Below are positions 31,943 through 42,766 of a stretch of 64,000 bases of DNA, in pieces. This DNA is from Allomyces arbusculus. Its lineage: Eukaryota; Blastocladiomycota; Blastocladiomycetes; Blastocladiales; Blastocladiaceae. A program made the position numbers and the translations under genes. Location: assembly GCA_027604705.1 (NCBI GenBank), contig JADHYV010000006.1, forward strand, positions 310,001 through 374,000, read 5' to 3'. Below the pieces are notes generated by a model, which made no database searches, had not been told where the DNA came from, and worked only from the letters and a program-made list of their open reading frames with translations. Positions within the stretch are counted from its first letter, which is position 1. Each line of letters starts with the position of its first letter.

Positions 31943-33440
31943 ATCTGCGTGACACAGGGTAATTGTTCCTGCAGCGTCTGTCTCTGCAAACTGAGCGGAC
32001 GTCTCCTGCTAGCGTACATAAACACGACTCAGAGTGTCAACATGCTTGACTGTATCAAACTGGCAGGCGCAGAATACCTGTCTGTTGACACATCATTGTT
32101 TTTGGTGCAACAGCACTGTGGCCATTATGGTGCTTGCATGATCGCATCCACACTCTAAGCTGACCTGAATCGTGACTGTTTGCGAGGATTTTACCAATTA
32201 TTCAAGGGTCGAGGGAGCCATGCAAAATTTACATCTCTGGCGCTGCGGGCGCAAGTCCTCTGCAGCCCATGAAAGTGCGGGTACAATTGGTCGTCGCCTG
32301 ATCGGACATGGATGCGTTAAACCTGAAAAGCAGCATGTTCAAGAAGTCGCTGCGATCATTAATCCCCTCGATTGGGTCATTGCTTGTCGCATGTTCTGGA
32401 GGACTTCGCAGGTTGGCACGGGGGTCGTTTCAGGGTTTCCCTGAGCTCGATTGATGAAATAGAATGATGGCATGGTTTGGGTGCAAATGTGGGTAAGGAG
32501 TGAGGCGTGCTTTCCTTGAGTGTCCATAAAAATGTAACTCACTAACCCTTTGTGTAACCACCATTTGAGAACCGACGCCTAGCCATGATCTGCAGCCGCG
32601 TCCAGCGCCGACATACGGCATCACGCGCAGACAGCTCTGTCTGTGTGAACCACCAATTGCAGAGGGAAGTGTCGCTGCGATTAGCCACCGTTACAAGCGC
32701 GGGCATCGCCCCGCTGAACAACGTCGGCTCTTGCAATTTTCCGTTTGGTCGAGGAGCCACTGCAACACGGACATGTGTCGCCATGCTCAGAAGCGAGTCG
32801 GAGCACACGCGAATTGCGAAGTGTTGCAAAGCCGGCGGTCGGTTCGACAAGAAAGTGCGCCTCCGGCCTATCAAAACTATCATCGACACTTGCAAGATTC
32901 AAGTCACAGCCGAGGACGCGCAGGAGAACAGTACGCCATATACGCTTGAGACATTTGCAGTCAACGCAAAGGGACTGGTGCGGCTCTTCTGGCTCAACTT
33001 CGTCATCGTTGGAGCACCACGATACCTGTGCTAGCTTTAGCGTTCTTGGGTCATGATCAATCACGAATTAGGTGAGGATATCGTCGATCAATTCTCAAGG
33101 CAGAGTCGGGGGAACTGGGCTTCCATGTTCCACAATAGCTCTGTCACACGACCTTGTGGACGCTGCTGATGCAAGTGCGTCATGGCTCGTTGATACGTTC
33201 GCGGTGACTTTCGCTGCTGCTATTGCTGTGACAGTATATTTCTCATGATTAAAGTTGCAAGAGCGCCCGTGCTGCGCCTTGCTGTGGGTTGTTCCTGTAG
33301 ATTGGGTGAGAAGACGTGGAAGTGAAGGCGCGACTGAGCGTGATTCTTGCTCATGATCCATGCTCAATTTCTGGCAAAGGTGGCTGCCGGGTCAGATGCA
33401 TGTCAGCGGTTCTGTCCTCAATCTTAACGCATTCACTGGG
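31943..33440. other. Intergenic, about 1.5 kb, nothing recognised
   Basis: Overlapping ORFs up to 149 codons occur on both strands near 32585-33064. Neither shows a domain, motif or paralog in the window. GC content is lower than in the flanking genes. Confidence 0.4.
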
Positions 33441-33448
33441 TGCTGCAC

Positions 33449-33587
33449 GGACGGTTCGCCCCACTGCGCGCAGTAGCACACGAGCGTGCTGTCGAGATGG
33501 CGGTTCGCGTCGTCAGCGACCCACGCGCCCTTGGGCTCGTGATGGATTCAAAGCGGAAGCCGCTCATTCATGGCCAAGTAGAGATCT
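33449..33587 (-). pseudogene. WHAH-family relic (fragment of the head domain)
   Basis: The minus strand reads a short piece of the head domain: [21 protein letters not shown] and STLVCYCAQWGEP. These correspond to the segment after the WHAH motif in the intact copies. Nothing of the family remains on either side. About 45 codons survive. Confidence 0.55.
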
Positions 33588-34094
33588 TTAGCAAAGTCCC
33601 GACCCGAAGTTGTGTGGCCCGTTAGAAACAACGTTATAGCCCATCTCTGTGAGACGTCGAGCAGAGATGTAATCTCAAGAACGTCAACATAGGACCCGAG
33701 CTATCTCTCGGGTTGCGGCAGGGCCGACCTGAGGTTTTTGCGACGCGACACGATGGATCCACTCCGACAACCATCTCCGGCCCGCTTTGAGCAGACCGCA
33801 ACAATGGCACGTTCGTCATGACCAACTGCTGCAACTGGTGGAACAACCGGAGCAGATCGTCACGGTACATGGCACTGGCTGGGGAGCGCGGGCACACCGC
33901 AGAAACCGATGCCAGCGATGCTGGTGCTGACGTTGTGTTGGATGTTTGTTTGGAAGTGGAGCAAGCGCGACGCGGTCACCTTGTCTTGTGTGACTTCCGT
34001 GGTATATCCCACATTCATGATTATTCGTGTGAATTTGAAGCAGGGATGTCTAAACCTCGGGGAAAATCCCTTCTCAAGACTTTGCTAAAGGAAT
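33588..34094. other. Intergenic, nothing recognised
   Basis: Short ORFs only, between two decayed WHAH-family copies. Confidence 0.4.
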
Positions 34095-34454
34095 CTAATT
34101 GGCGCGTGTGCCGAGAATGTGCAAGTGCCGAATGGCATCGACGACAGAGCTTGGCGAAAGCAGGACCTCGTTGCCGTCATTGTGCACGACCTTGATGACC
34201 AAAAAGCGGCGATGCTCGCGGATGGCAAGGTTGATGTTGGCAGCAGGCACCTGTGCGTGCAGATCACTGTGTCGGTTGGCAGCGAGCACAGTGAGGCCCA
34301 TGTCCTCTTCGAGATAACGGATGGCGGCGGCAGCGCGCGTCAGTGGCAAATCGCTGCTGCTCTGCGGTGGTGCACGCGCGGGCGCAGTTTCCACGCCCGT
34401 CGCGTCGACAATACGGATCATGGCTGAGCGGCGCGGCCTGTGCGGCTTCGACAT
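34095..34454 (-). pseudogene. WHAH-family copy b, truncated after the motif
   Basis: Minus-strand ORF of 119 residues starting MSKPHRPRRSAMIRIVDATG. It contains AIRYLEEDMGLTVLAANRH, LAIREHRRFLVIKVVHNDG and SSVVDAIRHLHILGTRAN and then stops. The family WHAH motif is changed to RHLH, losing the tryptophan and one histidine. The second half of the head and the whole beta-grasp tail are missing. It sits head-to-head with the intact copy at 34963, 508 bases apart. It is probably non-functional, although the frame is open from an ATG. Confidence 0.6.
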
Positions 34455-34962
34455 TGTTGCAGGGGCGGGTATTTGGCGTGAGTGAGTCAGGGAAGCGCGT
34501 CGCGGCCGGGTGCACACGAGCGGGCATGCGTTGGTGTCGGTCGGGGCTGTGGGGCCATGGAGAGCGCGGGCGAAGAGAACGCGGCGATGCGCAGCCCACG
34601 GCGACCGGTGCGCGGGCCGCCGCGCGGCAAGCAGTCGCGGCCTGCCGGCACTTCCGATCGCGCGCCATGCCGCTGCCGAGGCACATGAGCGGCCCGCGCC
34701 AGGGGTACTCTCCCGCACGCGTGCAGTCCGGACCAGCTGCGTGCAGCGCGCACAGAGGCCCGGCACGTGCGTGTGACGTGGCCCATGCGGTGGGTGTGCC
34801 TGGCTCGGCCCCATCCACCTGCGTCCGCACGCCGCTGCGCCAGTCTGGCTCTCCTCTCCATCCAGCTCAGTTCTCGCTGCAAGATCGCGTCCTCAACGGC
34901 TTCCTGCAACACGCTCCCGCCCAACTTCCCGCTCAACTGCCCGCAACCGCCGCTCATTCAAC
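34455..34962. promoter_or_regulatory. Shared intergenic region between divergent WHAH-family copies
   Basis: 508 GC-rich bases between the starts of a minus-strand and a plus-strand family member. It may act as a bidirectional promoter. The ORFs crossing it (up to 242 codons) are Arg/Ala/Pro-rich and composition-driven. No defined promoter element can be named. Confidence 0.3.
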
Positions 34963-35799
34963 ATGGGGTCGCGACCAAGCAACCTCGACTGGGAAGCGGC
35001 GGGCGCCGAGGCTGCAACCATCGCTTTGCCGAGCATCGACGCCGCCATCGCCTTTCTCGAGCACGAGCTGAACCTTGCGCAGCTCGCCGTCAACCTGCGG
35101 CACGACCCGCACGCATCGGTGCACGAGACCGACATTGACTTGGCTGTGCGCGAGTACCGCCGCTTCCTGATTCTCAAGGTCGTACACAATGACGCACAAG
35201 CGCTGCTGCTCTCACCAAGCCCCGTCATTGACGCCGTCTGGCACGCGCACATTCTCGACACGCGCGCCTACGCGGCCATGAACGAACGCTTGCCAAGCCC
35301 TATCCACTACGAACCCAAGGGCGACTGGGACGCCGACACGCCGAACCGCGCACGCCGACTCAAGAACACGCTCACGTGCTACCGCGCGCGGTGGGGTGAG
35401 CCGCCGGCATTGATTTGGTCGGAACGGCGTGCTGCGCGCGAGCCACCAGAACCCGAGGAAGCCGATGTATCTTCGTCGCCGCCGCCCTATCTGGCCACGT
35501 CCCCCCTCCCGCCGCATAGGCGCAGCCGCAGCCGTAGCCGCAGCAAGACCAGGCCACCGACCTTGTCGCTGTCGATCAGCGACTCGCGCGGCAACGACAT
35601 CAAGGTCACCGTCGACCCCAACGATACGGTTCACCAACTCAAGGTGGAGTATCATCGATTGGGTGGCTCGGCCGCACATGAGACCACGTTTGCGCTCGAC
35701 CATGTTAAGCTCAACGATGCGCGGACGCTGACTGAATGTGGAATTACCAATGGCGATGTGATTGAAGCATCGATTCGTCCCTTGGGCGTCTTTGATTAA
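34963..35799 (+). CDS. WHAH-domain protein with SUMO-like C-terminal domain (copy d, intact)
   Basis: Single-exon protein of 278 residues. The head domain (about 20-155) has [52 protein letters not shown] (WHAH at 93-96), HYEPKGDW and [14 protein letters not shown]. The VD.VWH.H..D motif resembles the GRDP-like (DUF1399) domain of glycine-rich-domain proteins. A Pro/Arg/Ser linker (about 157-198, SRSRSRSKTRP) leads to a beta-grasp domain at 200-273. TLSLSISDSRGNDIKVTVD, TTFALDHVKLNDARTLTECG and NGDVIEASIRP resemble SUMO/Rad60-type domains. It ends LGVFD without a diglycine, so it is probably a built-in interaction domain rather than a conjugated modifier. Function unknown. Confidence 0.75.
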   Translation: MGSRPSNLDWEAAGAEAATIALPSIDAAIAFLEHELNLAQLAVNLRHDPHASVHETDIDLAVREYRRFLILKVVHNDAQALLLSPSPVIDAVWHAHILDTRAYAAMNERLPSPIHYEPKGDWDADTPNRARRLKNTLTCYRARWGEPPALIWSERRAAREPPEPEEADVSSSPPPYLATSPLPPHRRSRSRSRSKTRPPTLSLSISDSRGNDIKVTVDPNDTVHQLKVEYHRLGGSAAHETTFALDHVKLNDARTLTECGITNGDVIEASIRPLGVFD

Positions 35800-36649
35800 C
35801 CCTGTGCATGATTGCTGTAAACAGACCATTTGTACTGTTTTTCGTGCATGTTCTTCATGGCTACAGCACCACCACCGCCCGAGGTTTCGCGGGACAAATC
35901 GGCGTCCCGCCGCCGCCGTGTCCGACGTCAGCAGCGCCTTGTCGCACCCAACATGGTGCTGCGTGCGATATCCGCGTATTCATTTCTGTGATGGACCCGA
36001 AGCCTGAAGGATCTGTCCTCCAATGACTCTTGTGATCCAAAAGCATTCATCGAGTGTCGGCATCACGCGCAGCCAGCAGAGATCTGGGAATCTAGCTACG
36101 AGTCTCGCCAATCTCGTGCTCGATGGTAGTGACGACGTGCTCGGATTGCCGTGGGAACAGATGGAATGTGACGAAGTACAACGTGATAAGGAAGGCGGGG
36201 CTCCTTTGTGACGGGTGATCTCTTTGCGTTCAAATTTCTGTCAGATGTTGCTTGCTCCATGACCTTTGGTGTCTTCGGGTTGGGGTCTTTTGATTTATCT
36301 TGCCGCCTTGATGCGCCCGGATTGTGGAGGTGTTGCTGTTGCCGGAAATCGTCACTCTTGATGTGTCGTGGAGTACCGAAATATTCAAGGCAAAAAGAGC
36401 AGCACAGTTTCCTGACGGGGAATTAATCGCTTCATGGATAAATTCGTCGAAGAGAGCGGGGAGATGCAAGCTGGAAGCAACCATCAGCGTGTCAGGCTGA
36501 ATCATGTTCGATTCGGTGATGTGGCAACGTTGCATGTTTTCTGTTGTTTTCCAGCTGTTTTTTCTTGCGTTGCCGCTTTCCTCACAGCAACGAGCTGGCA
36601 GCATTCTTGCCGCTCGCCACATCCACGACCACCCCCCAACTCCAACTCG
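35800..36649. other. Intergenic, nothing recognised
   Basis: 850 bases between the intact WHAH-family gene and the calcium uniporter. Short ORFs only. Confidence 0.45.
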
Positions 36650-37926
36650 ATGCTTTTACGAGCGCTGCAAGTCGCCGCACTGCCGTCGGTGCGGGTCGCT
36701 GCCGTCCGCAACGGCGCAGCCCCCGTCACGCTCGCCGTGCGGCACTTCGCTACGACCACCAGCACCCTGCGAGCCTCGACTACGACCCGATCCGCAATCT
36801 ACTCCGCCCTCCTATCCAAGCAAACCGCGACGCGCTTCCATATCGCACGCCGGTCGCTGACGACCGATGCCGTCGCTGCATCCACGACGCCGGTCCCGCC
36901 GCGGTCGCAACTGACGGCGATACCAGCCGATGCTTCCGCCGCGATCCAATACGATCTTGGCACGCATCTGCCGTCGGTGTTGACGGTCCCGCAAGCTGAT
37001 GGGAACGCGACGCTGCACGTCAAGCTCTACCCGGCGCGGCCCGTCGAGTCGCTGTTGGTTGATGTGGCGAGCGAGCTGGGTGCCGAGCACGCGGCCATCT
37101 ACTCAGTGTCTTCCGCTGAACGCGTGCGGTGGTGCCGCAGTACGCCGCTCGCAGACGTGGTTGCCGATGGGCTGCGGCACGATATGAAGCTCGAGCTGGT
37201 GCTCGATAATGGGAAACGCACAATTGTCGTCGAGTTGCCGTCGCTCACGGGTACGGGCGCGATGTGCTGCAATTTGGATTGATGCGGGACTTGGCTGATG
37301 ATGTGCTCCGAATAGAGCGCGCCAAGGCCCTGCGCGAAACGATTGCGACGCTGACGCCGAAAGTCGACGCGGCGGCCGCGCTCAAGCAGCAGTGCGATAC
37401 GCGCGCATTGCGGTCGGCCAACCTGCTCGTCTGGGGCGGGCTCGGCGCGTTATGCACGCAGTGGGGGCTCATGGCGCGGCTCACCTGGTGGGAGTACTCG
37501 TGGGACGGTACGCGCCTTCCATCTCATTTCTCGCATATCCCGCCCGTCTCGAACTGACCGACCCTCGCCGACCCAGTCATGGAACCCATCTCCTACTTCC
37601 TGACGTTCGGCACCGGCATTCTCGGGTACATGTTCTATACGGTCACGCGCCGCGACTACACGTACGAGCTCATGACCGACCTGCACGTGTCGCGCAAGCA
37701 GGCGGCTCTGTACCGCCGCGCACAGCTCGATGTGCGGCAACTGCGTGCCGACATGGAGGCGCTTAACGCGGCGCGGGTCGCGCTCGCGCGCGTCGAGGCC
37801 GAGTACGGCCAGGTGGATGGCGCCATGGCAGCGGCCGAGGGGCGCGAGGTGGAGACGGCAGCGGCGACACCCACGTTCCGGCCGTCGGTCGCGGTGCCGC
37901 CAGCAACGGCGGAGAAGCAGGGGTGA
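36650..37926 (+). CDS. MCU: Mitochondrial calcium uniporter pore subunit
   Basis: Inner-membrane calcium channel. Three exons, 36650..37250, 37316..37507 and 37577..37926, give 380 residues. The N-terminus is Arg/Ala/Thr-rich and fits a mitochondrial presequence. A soluble domain follows, then a coiled-coil segment (ERAKALRETIATLTPKVD). TM1 (about 236-258) has LLVWGGLGALCTQWG and LTWWEYSW. The selectivity loop reads WDVMEPISY (about 263-271), where the usual motif is WDIMEPVTY; the Asp and Glu that bind calcium are both present. TM2 is YFLTFGTGILGYMFYTV. A C-terminal coiled coil completes the protein. Without the 65-base first intron (GTACGG...AATAG) the frame breaks after LPSLTG; removing it joins LPSLT|ERAKAL. 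Fungal MCU channels are known to conduct without EMRE. Confidence 0.92.
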
Positions 37927-38270
37927 GCGGTTTTGGGATGGCTGCTCGAGGTTGGGGATGGCATAATGGCAACGCTTTTTGAATCGGGCGCAGAGGGCTC
38001 AGGGCTGGGTTTGGCGAACCTCACGCAACCCCAGGTGCGCTCGTTTCTCTAGTGTGTCCACTGTGAGCGGCTCTCAGGGCAGCACGGAGAGGTGGAAGAG
38101 AGAAGAGAGAGCAAGAAAAATGGAGGAACAGCAGAAATAGCGGGGAAGATAAATAGATTCACGTGACCGCGTTGTGAATTCGCCGAGTAGAAATATCAGC
38201 GGCAAAGCATTTCTTCGTGTTGCGCACCTTGCCGACCCCCACCAGCATCCCGTTACGACGTTGCAACTTG
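37927..38270. other. Intergenic, nothing recognised
   Basis: Short region between MCU and the first exon of the convertase gene. A purine-rich stretch lies near 38090-38150 (GGAAGAGAGAAGAGAGAGC). Confidence 0.4.
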
Positions 38271-41238
38271 ATGCATTCTGCTCGTGAGAACCACTCCTCT
38301 CCCTGAGCTCGGCCGTCCCTGCTCTCTCCAACCCAAGTTACCGGAAACCGGGCCGCATGCCAAGCCGATAGACCCTTGCTCCTCTCTCGCACGTTTGCGG
38401 ATAGACCTCAACCATAGACCGAATTCGTCATTCCGGTCACTTTCCTCCTCTCAGGGGCCCAGTCCTCCTCATTCTCCTCGTTCTCCTCATCCCTGGCACC
38501 ATGACTCCCCCGACTGCCGCGGACGCGGACGCGTCTGTCCCCAGCAACGCCCTCCCGCCACTTTCCTACCAAAGCCCATCTTCCCCACGGTCGTTGCGCG
38601 ACGGCGACACCGCTGGCAGCAACAACACGCTCGCCTACTATGCCGCAACCTTTGACGGGCTCTCGGACGCGCGCGACGCGATTGCGCGGTGGACCGGCGC
38701 GCACCTCGTCGGTCGTGTGGGCGAACTGTCCAACGTGTACCTGGTTGCCGTGCCCGCCGGGATCGTCGACCGGATCACGCGCGCCGTCGGCAGTGGGACC
38801 GAGTGGGTGCCAATGGTGCGCCGGCGGAACCTGTTCCATCGCGCGGTTCCGATCGAGAGCGTCGCGGCGCGGACGGCGAGCGCGGGCGCGTTCTCGGACC
38901 CGTTGTTCATGCTCCAGTGGCATTTGGTACGCGTGGTGAGGTGGGAGCAGAGGGAGCGAGGGCGCATGCTGATTGGTGCTGGTGATTGGGTAGTTGAACC
39001 GCATCCATGCGACCAATGACCTCGATATTTTCGGCACGTGGCGCGCGGGTACGTGGTGCTCTCTTCTTCGGGCCGCTCGTGACCAAATTGCTGACTCGCT
39101 CACTCATTCACGACCCAGGGATCACGGGCGACGGCGTCACGGTCGGGCTCGTCGACGAGGGCGTCGAGTACACGCACCCGGACATTGCGCCCAACTTCGT
39201 ACGCTCCCGCGCTCTTCGCACTCGGCCCCCACACGCCCATCACTGACCCCCCCCCCCCACCTCTCCACTAGGACTCCTCCCTCTCGTACGACTTCATCAC
39301 GCACGCACAACTCCCCCAACTCCCGCTCGACAACTCCGAGACCCACGGCACGCGATGCGCCGGCGAAATCGTGGCCGCGGCCGATAACAGCGTGTGCGGT
39401 GTGGGCGTCGCGTACGGCGCCAAACTCGCGGGGATCCGGATCCTGGCTGGGCCTGTGACGATTGCCGACGAGGCCGCGGCTCTCAACTACCAGTACCAGC
39501 GCATCAGCGTCTACAGCAATTCCTGGGGCCCGAACGACGATGGCCAGACGGTCGATGCGCCGAGTAGTATCACTTCGACGGCGTTGCAGAATGGAGTCAC
39601 AAATGGCCGTGGTGGGAAGGGCGTCATTTACGTGTGGGCCGCGGGGAATGGTGGGGATAATGGGGATAACTGCAGTGACGTATTTGCTTCTCTCCACCAG
39701 ATGGAATGCGGCGCATGGCACTGACTGATGGTTGCGTGATGGTAGACTACGACGGGTATGCCAACAACCCGTGGTCGATGGCGATTGGCGCGCTCGATAT
39801 CAACAACCAGACTCCGTTTTACGGCGAGCCGTGCCCATCGATCATGGGCGTCGCCTACAGCGGCAACTCGAACACACGTTTGGTGCGGTTCATCTCATGC
39901 TCGCTGTACTACCTGAGTTATAGTCTGATGTTGCCTTGCTTGTTTCTCAGACCACGACCGACAACGGCGCGTCGTGCACGGCCTCGCACAGCGGCACGTC
40001 GGCGGCGGCCCCACTCGCGTCGGGCATTTCGGCGCTCCTCCTCTCGGCACGGTACCACTGCCCACCCATTCGCCCCGAGCCAAATTGCACGCAGCTCACT
40101 TTTATTGCCCACGTCTAGCCCCGAACTTACCTGGCGCGACGTGCACGACATTTTCCGCAAATCCGCGATCCCCGTGAACCCGTCGGCCGACTGGACTCTT
40201 CTGCCCTCGGGCCTGACATACTCGACCTACTACGGGTACGGCAAGCTCGACGTGTCGCGCGCGCTCGCGACCATGCAGCGGCACACGTTGCTCGGCCCGC
40301 AATCCACCTTGACCCTCCCCGCGGTCACCGTGAACCAGCGCGTCGGCGACATGCTCCCACCGGTCGTTGTGCAGCAGGCCGTGACCGACACGCGGCGCGC
40401 GGGCGAGCACTGGACGCGCGTGGAGCGCGTGGGCGTGACCGTCTGGGTCGACCACCAGCAGCGCGGTGATTTGGCGTATTACCTGACGTCGCCAATGAAC
40501 GTGACCTCGGTCCTGGCCACGCCACGGCCGCAGGATACGTCGGCAGATGGATTGAATGGGTGGCGGTTCATGTCAGTCATGCACTGGGGCGAGCCGGTCG
40601 GCGGGACGTGGACGCTGAAAGTCGTCGATACCAAGGACCCGGCCAAGACGGGTACCGTGCGGCAGTGGCAGTTGAGTTTCTGGACCGAGGTGGTTGCGAA
40701 CGCGTCGACCGCACTTCCGCCGGGTTCGTTGGTGGAAATGTCGACCCCCTCCGCGTCGCCAAGCCCACTGCAGACGTGTCTCACGGACGTCTGGTGCCCG
40801 CCCGTCGGACAGGCCGCGATTGCCGGAATTATTATCGGTGCCGTGGCCGTGGTCCTCGGGATCGCCTTGATTGCGCGCCGGTTCCGCACGCCGCGCGCGG
40901 ACCGGGTCCCGTCGGAGAGCCAGAGCGCGCTGGTCGTGCCGGCGAAACCCACGGCGCCCGCGGGGGGCAAGGGGATGATGCTGGGGCTGCAGGTCACGTC
41001 GATGGCGTACGCGCCCCTGAATTCGCCGGTCGTGTCGCCGAGCGGGAGTCCAGTGCGCCCGCCGTCGTCGCAGATGGGGACGCCGGTACGGAGAGAGTCG
41101 CAGATGGGGACGCCGGTGCGCGCGGTGTCGCAGAATGGGAGTATGTCGCGGAGTCCCGGGCCGGCGACGCCGTTGCCGCCGATCAAGATGCCGGCGAGTG
41201 TCGGGAAGTCTGCGTGGGATGGGAATGGCGCGCAGTGA
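38271..41238 (+). CDS. KEX2: Kex2/furin-type proprotein convertase
   Basis: Late-Golgi serine protease cutting after paired basic residues. Eight exons (38271..38283, 38463..38926, 38994..39048, 39119..39198, 39272..39674, 39746..39882, 39951..40051, 40119..41238) give 790 residues. The tiny first exon supplies MHSAL, producing a signal peptide, MHSALLLILLVLLIPG; this exon is inferred. A prodomain ends at VRRRNL. The catalytic triad is intact: Asp in GLVDEGVEY (about 189), His in THGTRCAGE (228) and Ser in SGTSAAAPLASG (398), with the oxyanion Asn in AAGNGG. The residue after the catalytic Asp, part of the S2 pocket in Kex2/furin, is Glu instead of Asp. A P domain ending WQLSFWTEV, one TM helix (about 651-671, AIAGIIIGAVAVVLGIALI) and a Ser/Pro-rich cytosolic tail with MGTPVR repeats follow. 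Confidence 0.9.
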
Positions 41239-42269
41239 TGAACGGACTTGTCGAGGTGGACTGGATGGCGGACTGGCGGGTTTGATGGCATTGACCAGAT
41301 AGAAATACTGTGATCGGCATCTTGGTAACGCGGTCTTACGTCCTGATTTGAGAATGTGATCGCGCTGAGAATCAGAACCAGTTTCAAAGTCCGGCATGAG
41401 TGAGTCCCCATTTGTGAACCAGCAAAACGGAAGTCTCATATCTCTCGTCTTCAGCCAAACCAGCGCGCTCTCTCCATCCCCGCTCTTCACCAACGACACA
41501 ACCGTCAACACCGCATCGATCGAGCTGGTCCGGTCGTTTGCCAACAAAAGCGTTATTGCTGGCGCCGCAGAGCATGCGCAGATTGATGTGATTCCCGTCC
41601 AAGGTGGATGCTGAGCAGGCTTGCGTTGCATTGATTCTCCCTCTCATTTGTCAACGAATGCACGGCTTTGTTTCTGGTTTCTTTGCGCACGAACATCCCG
41701 CTTAATGTTATTCATTTGCATTGCTCCATTCCGCATGCCGCTCACTTTCATCTGCCGCAACTGCTTTCCGTCCGTGTCGAACAGGTTCCAAATCCGCAAC
41801 TCACGTAAAGCAATCGCATCCCATGCTGTATTTGGGGTTTGCACTCGCTTCCCTCTTGCGTCGAGCAGCGTCGCTTCGATATGCCACGAAATCATGATGC
41901 ATAACTGTGGGAAGGGCGGCGGCTGTCTCACTCACATCGACAGCATCAGCTTCAACATACAGCATCAGGACTGACTGCTGGATGACCAACCGACCGCATT
42001 CTTGTGCTTATCACAACCATCAGCACCAAGCGCAATCTATCCCCTTCAAGCTGTCGGTCAGCGGTCGGTAGCCATGAATCAAATGATGGACCAGCCGGAC
42101 TGACCTGTCGAGACGCTGCCGCAGCAGGAGCACCATCACCACCATAACCCGTCTCAGGCGCGCCGCAACATCGTTTTCGAGACCGATCTCGGGCAGCTGC
42201 AGCGAGGCAACATCCGCACACGATGTCACACAATGCCATGGCCGTCCGTGCCGCCCCCTCCGCCTCCGC
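41239..42269. other. Intergenic, nothing recognised
   Basis: About 1 kb with short ORFs on both strands and no motif that I recognise. Moderately AT-richer than the convertase gene. Confidence 0.4.
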
Positions 42270-42428
42270 ATGCACATGCGCTTCACGTTCTGCAATGCAG
42301 TGCGTGACAAGTACTCCTGGCCCGTGCACTACCCGGCTCAATTGCCGACGGAGTTGCAGTATGACCTGCGCCGCCGCTGCTGCCGCCGCTGCAACGGCAA
42401 CAAGGGCTTGATTCGCAGCAGCCGCTGA
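42270..42428 (+). CDS. Possible small Cys/Arg-rich protein (52 codons)
   Basis: ORF MHMRFTFCNAVRDKYSWP, then QLPTELQYDLRRRCCRRCN and GNKGLIRSSR. The composition is less repetitive than the other-frame ORFs over the same bases, and the C..CC..C-type cluster could bind metal. It ends six bases before the next family fragment begins. It may instead be the end of a longer decayed gene. No family is recognised, and the evidence is only the reading frame and composition. Confidence 0.25.
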   Translation: MHMRFTFCNAVRDKYSWPVHYPAQLPTELQYDLRRRCCRRCNGNKGLIRSSR

Positions 42429-42433
42429 TTGAT

Positions 42434-42766
42434 GTGATCATGGCGCTGGTTGCACAGCTGTCACGTTCCAGCGCTCCAGCCAGTGTCGGAGAGCGTGGGC
42501 CCGCATTTGCAGCAACCCAGTATGGCGGCCGACCTGCTGCTAACGGCGATCGTCAAGCAGATGTTTCGACCAATTGCGCCGTTCATTTCCTCGAGCACGA
42601 GCTCGACCTGGCTGCACTTGCGGACCATTTGCACCGCTCGCCCGCTCCGCCCGCCGGCACGGACCTCGCATTGCGCGAGTACCGCCAGTGCTTGATTCTC
42701 AAGGACGTGCACCACGACGACCGCGCGACGCTGCTCTCACCGAGCGCACAGAAAACGCATGAGTAG
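42434..42766 (+). pseudogene. WHAH-family copy e, truncated before the motif
   Basis: Open frame of 110 codons with the first half of the head domain: CAVHFLEHELDLAALADHL, LALREYRQCLILKDVHHDD and TLLSPSAQ. It stops exactly where the paralogs continue into the VIDAVWHAH motif. The missing part is not found downstream in any frame. It is a truncated relic. Confidence 0.6.

Noticed and set aside
32585-33064. Overlapping 149- and 127-codon ORFs on opposite strands
   Set aside because: Neither has a motif, paralog or signal, and the pair overlap; there is no basis for choosing one as a gene.
37240-37320. Frameshift in MCU after LPSLTG
   Set aside because: A 65-base GT-AG intron (37251-37315) restores the frame exactly and joins the soluble domain to the coiled coil.
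39675-39745. Donor GTATTT at 39680 in the convertase gene
   Set aside because: It shifts the frame. The donor at 39675 gives the expected NCNYDGY across the junction.
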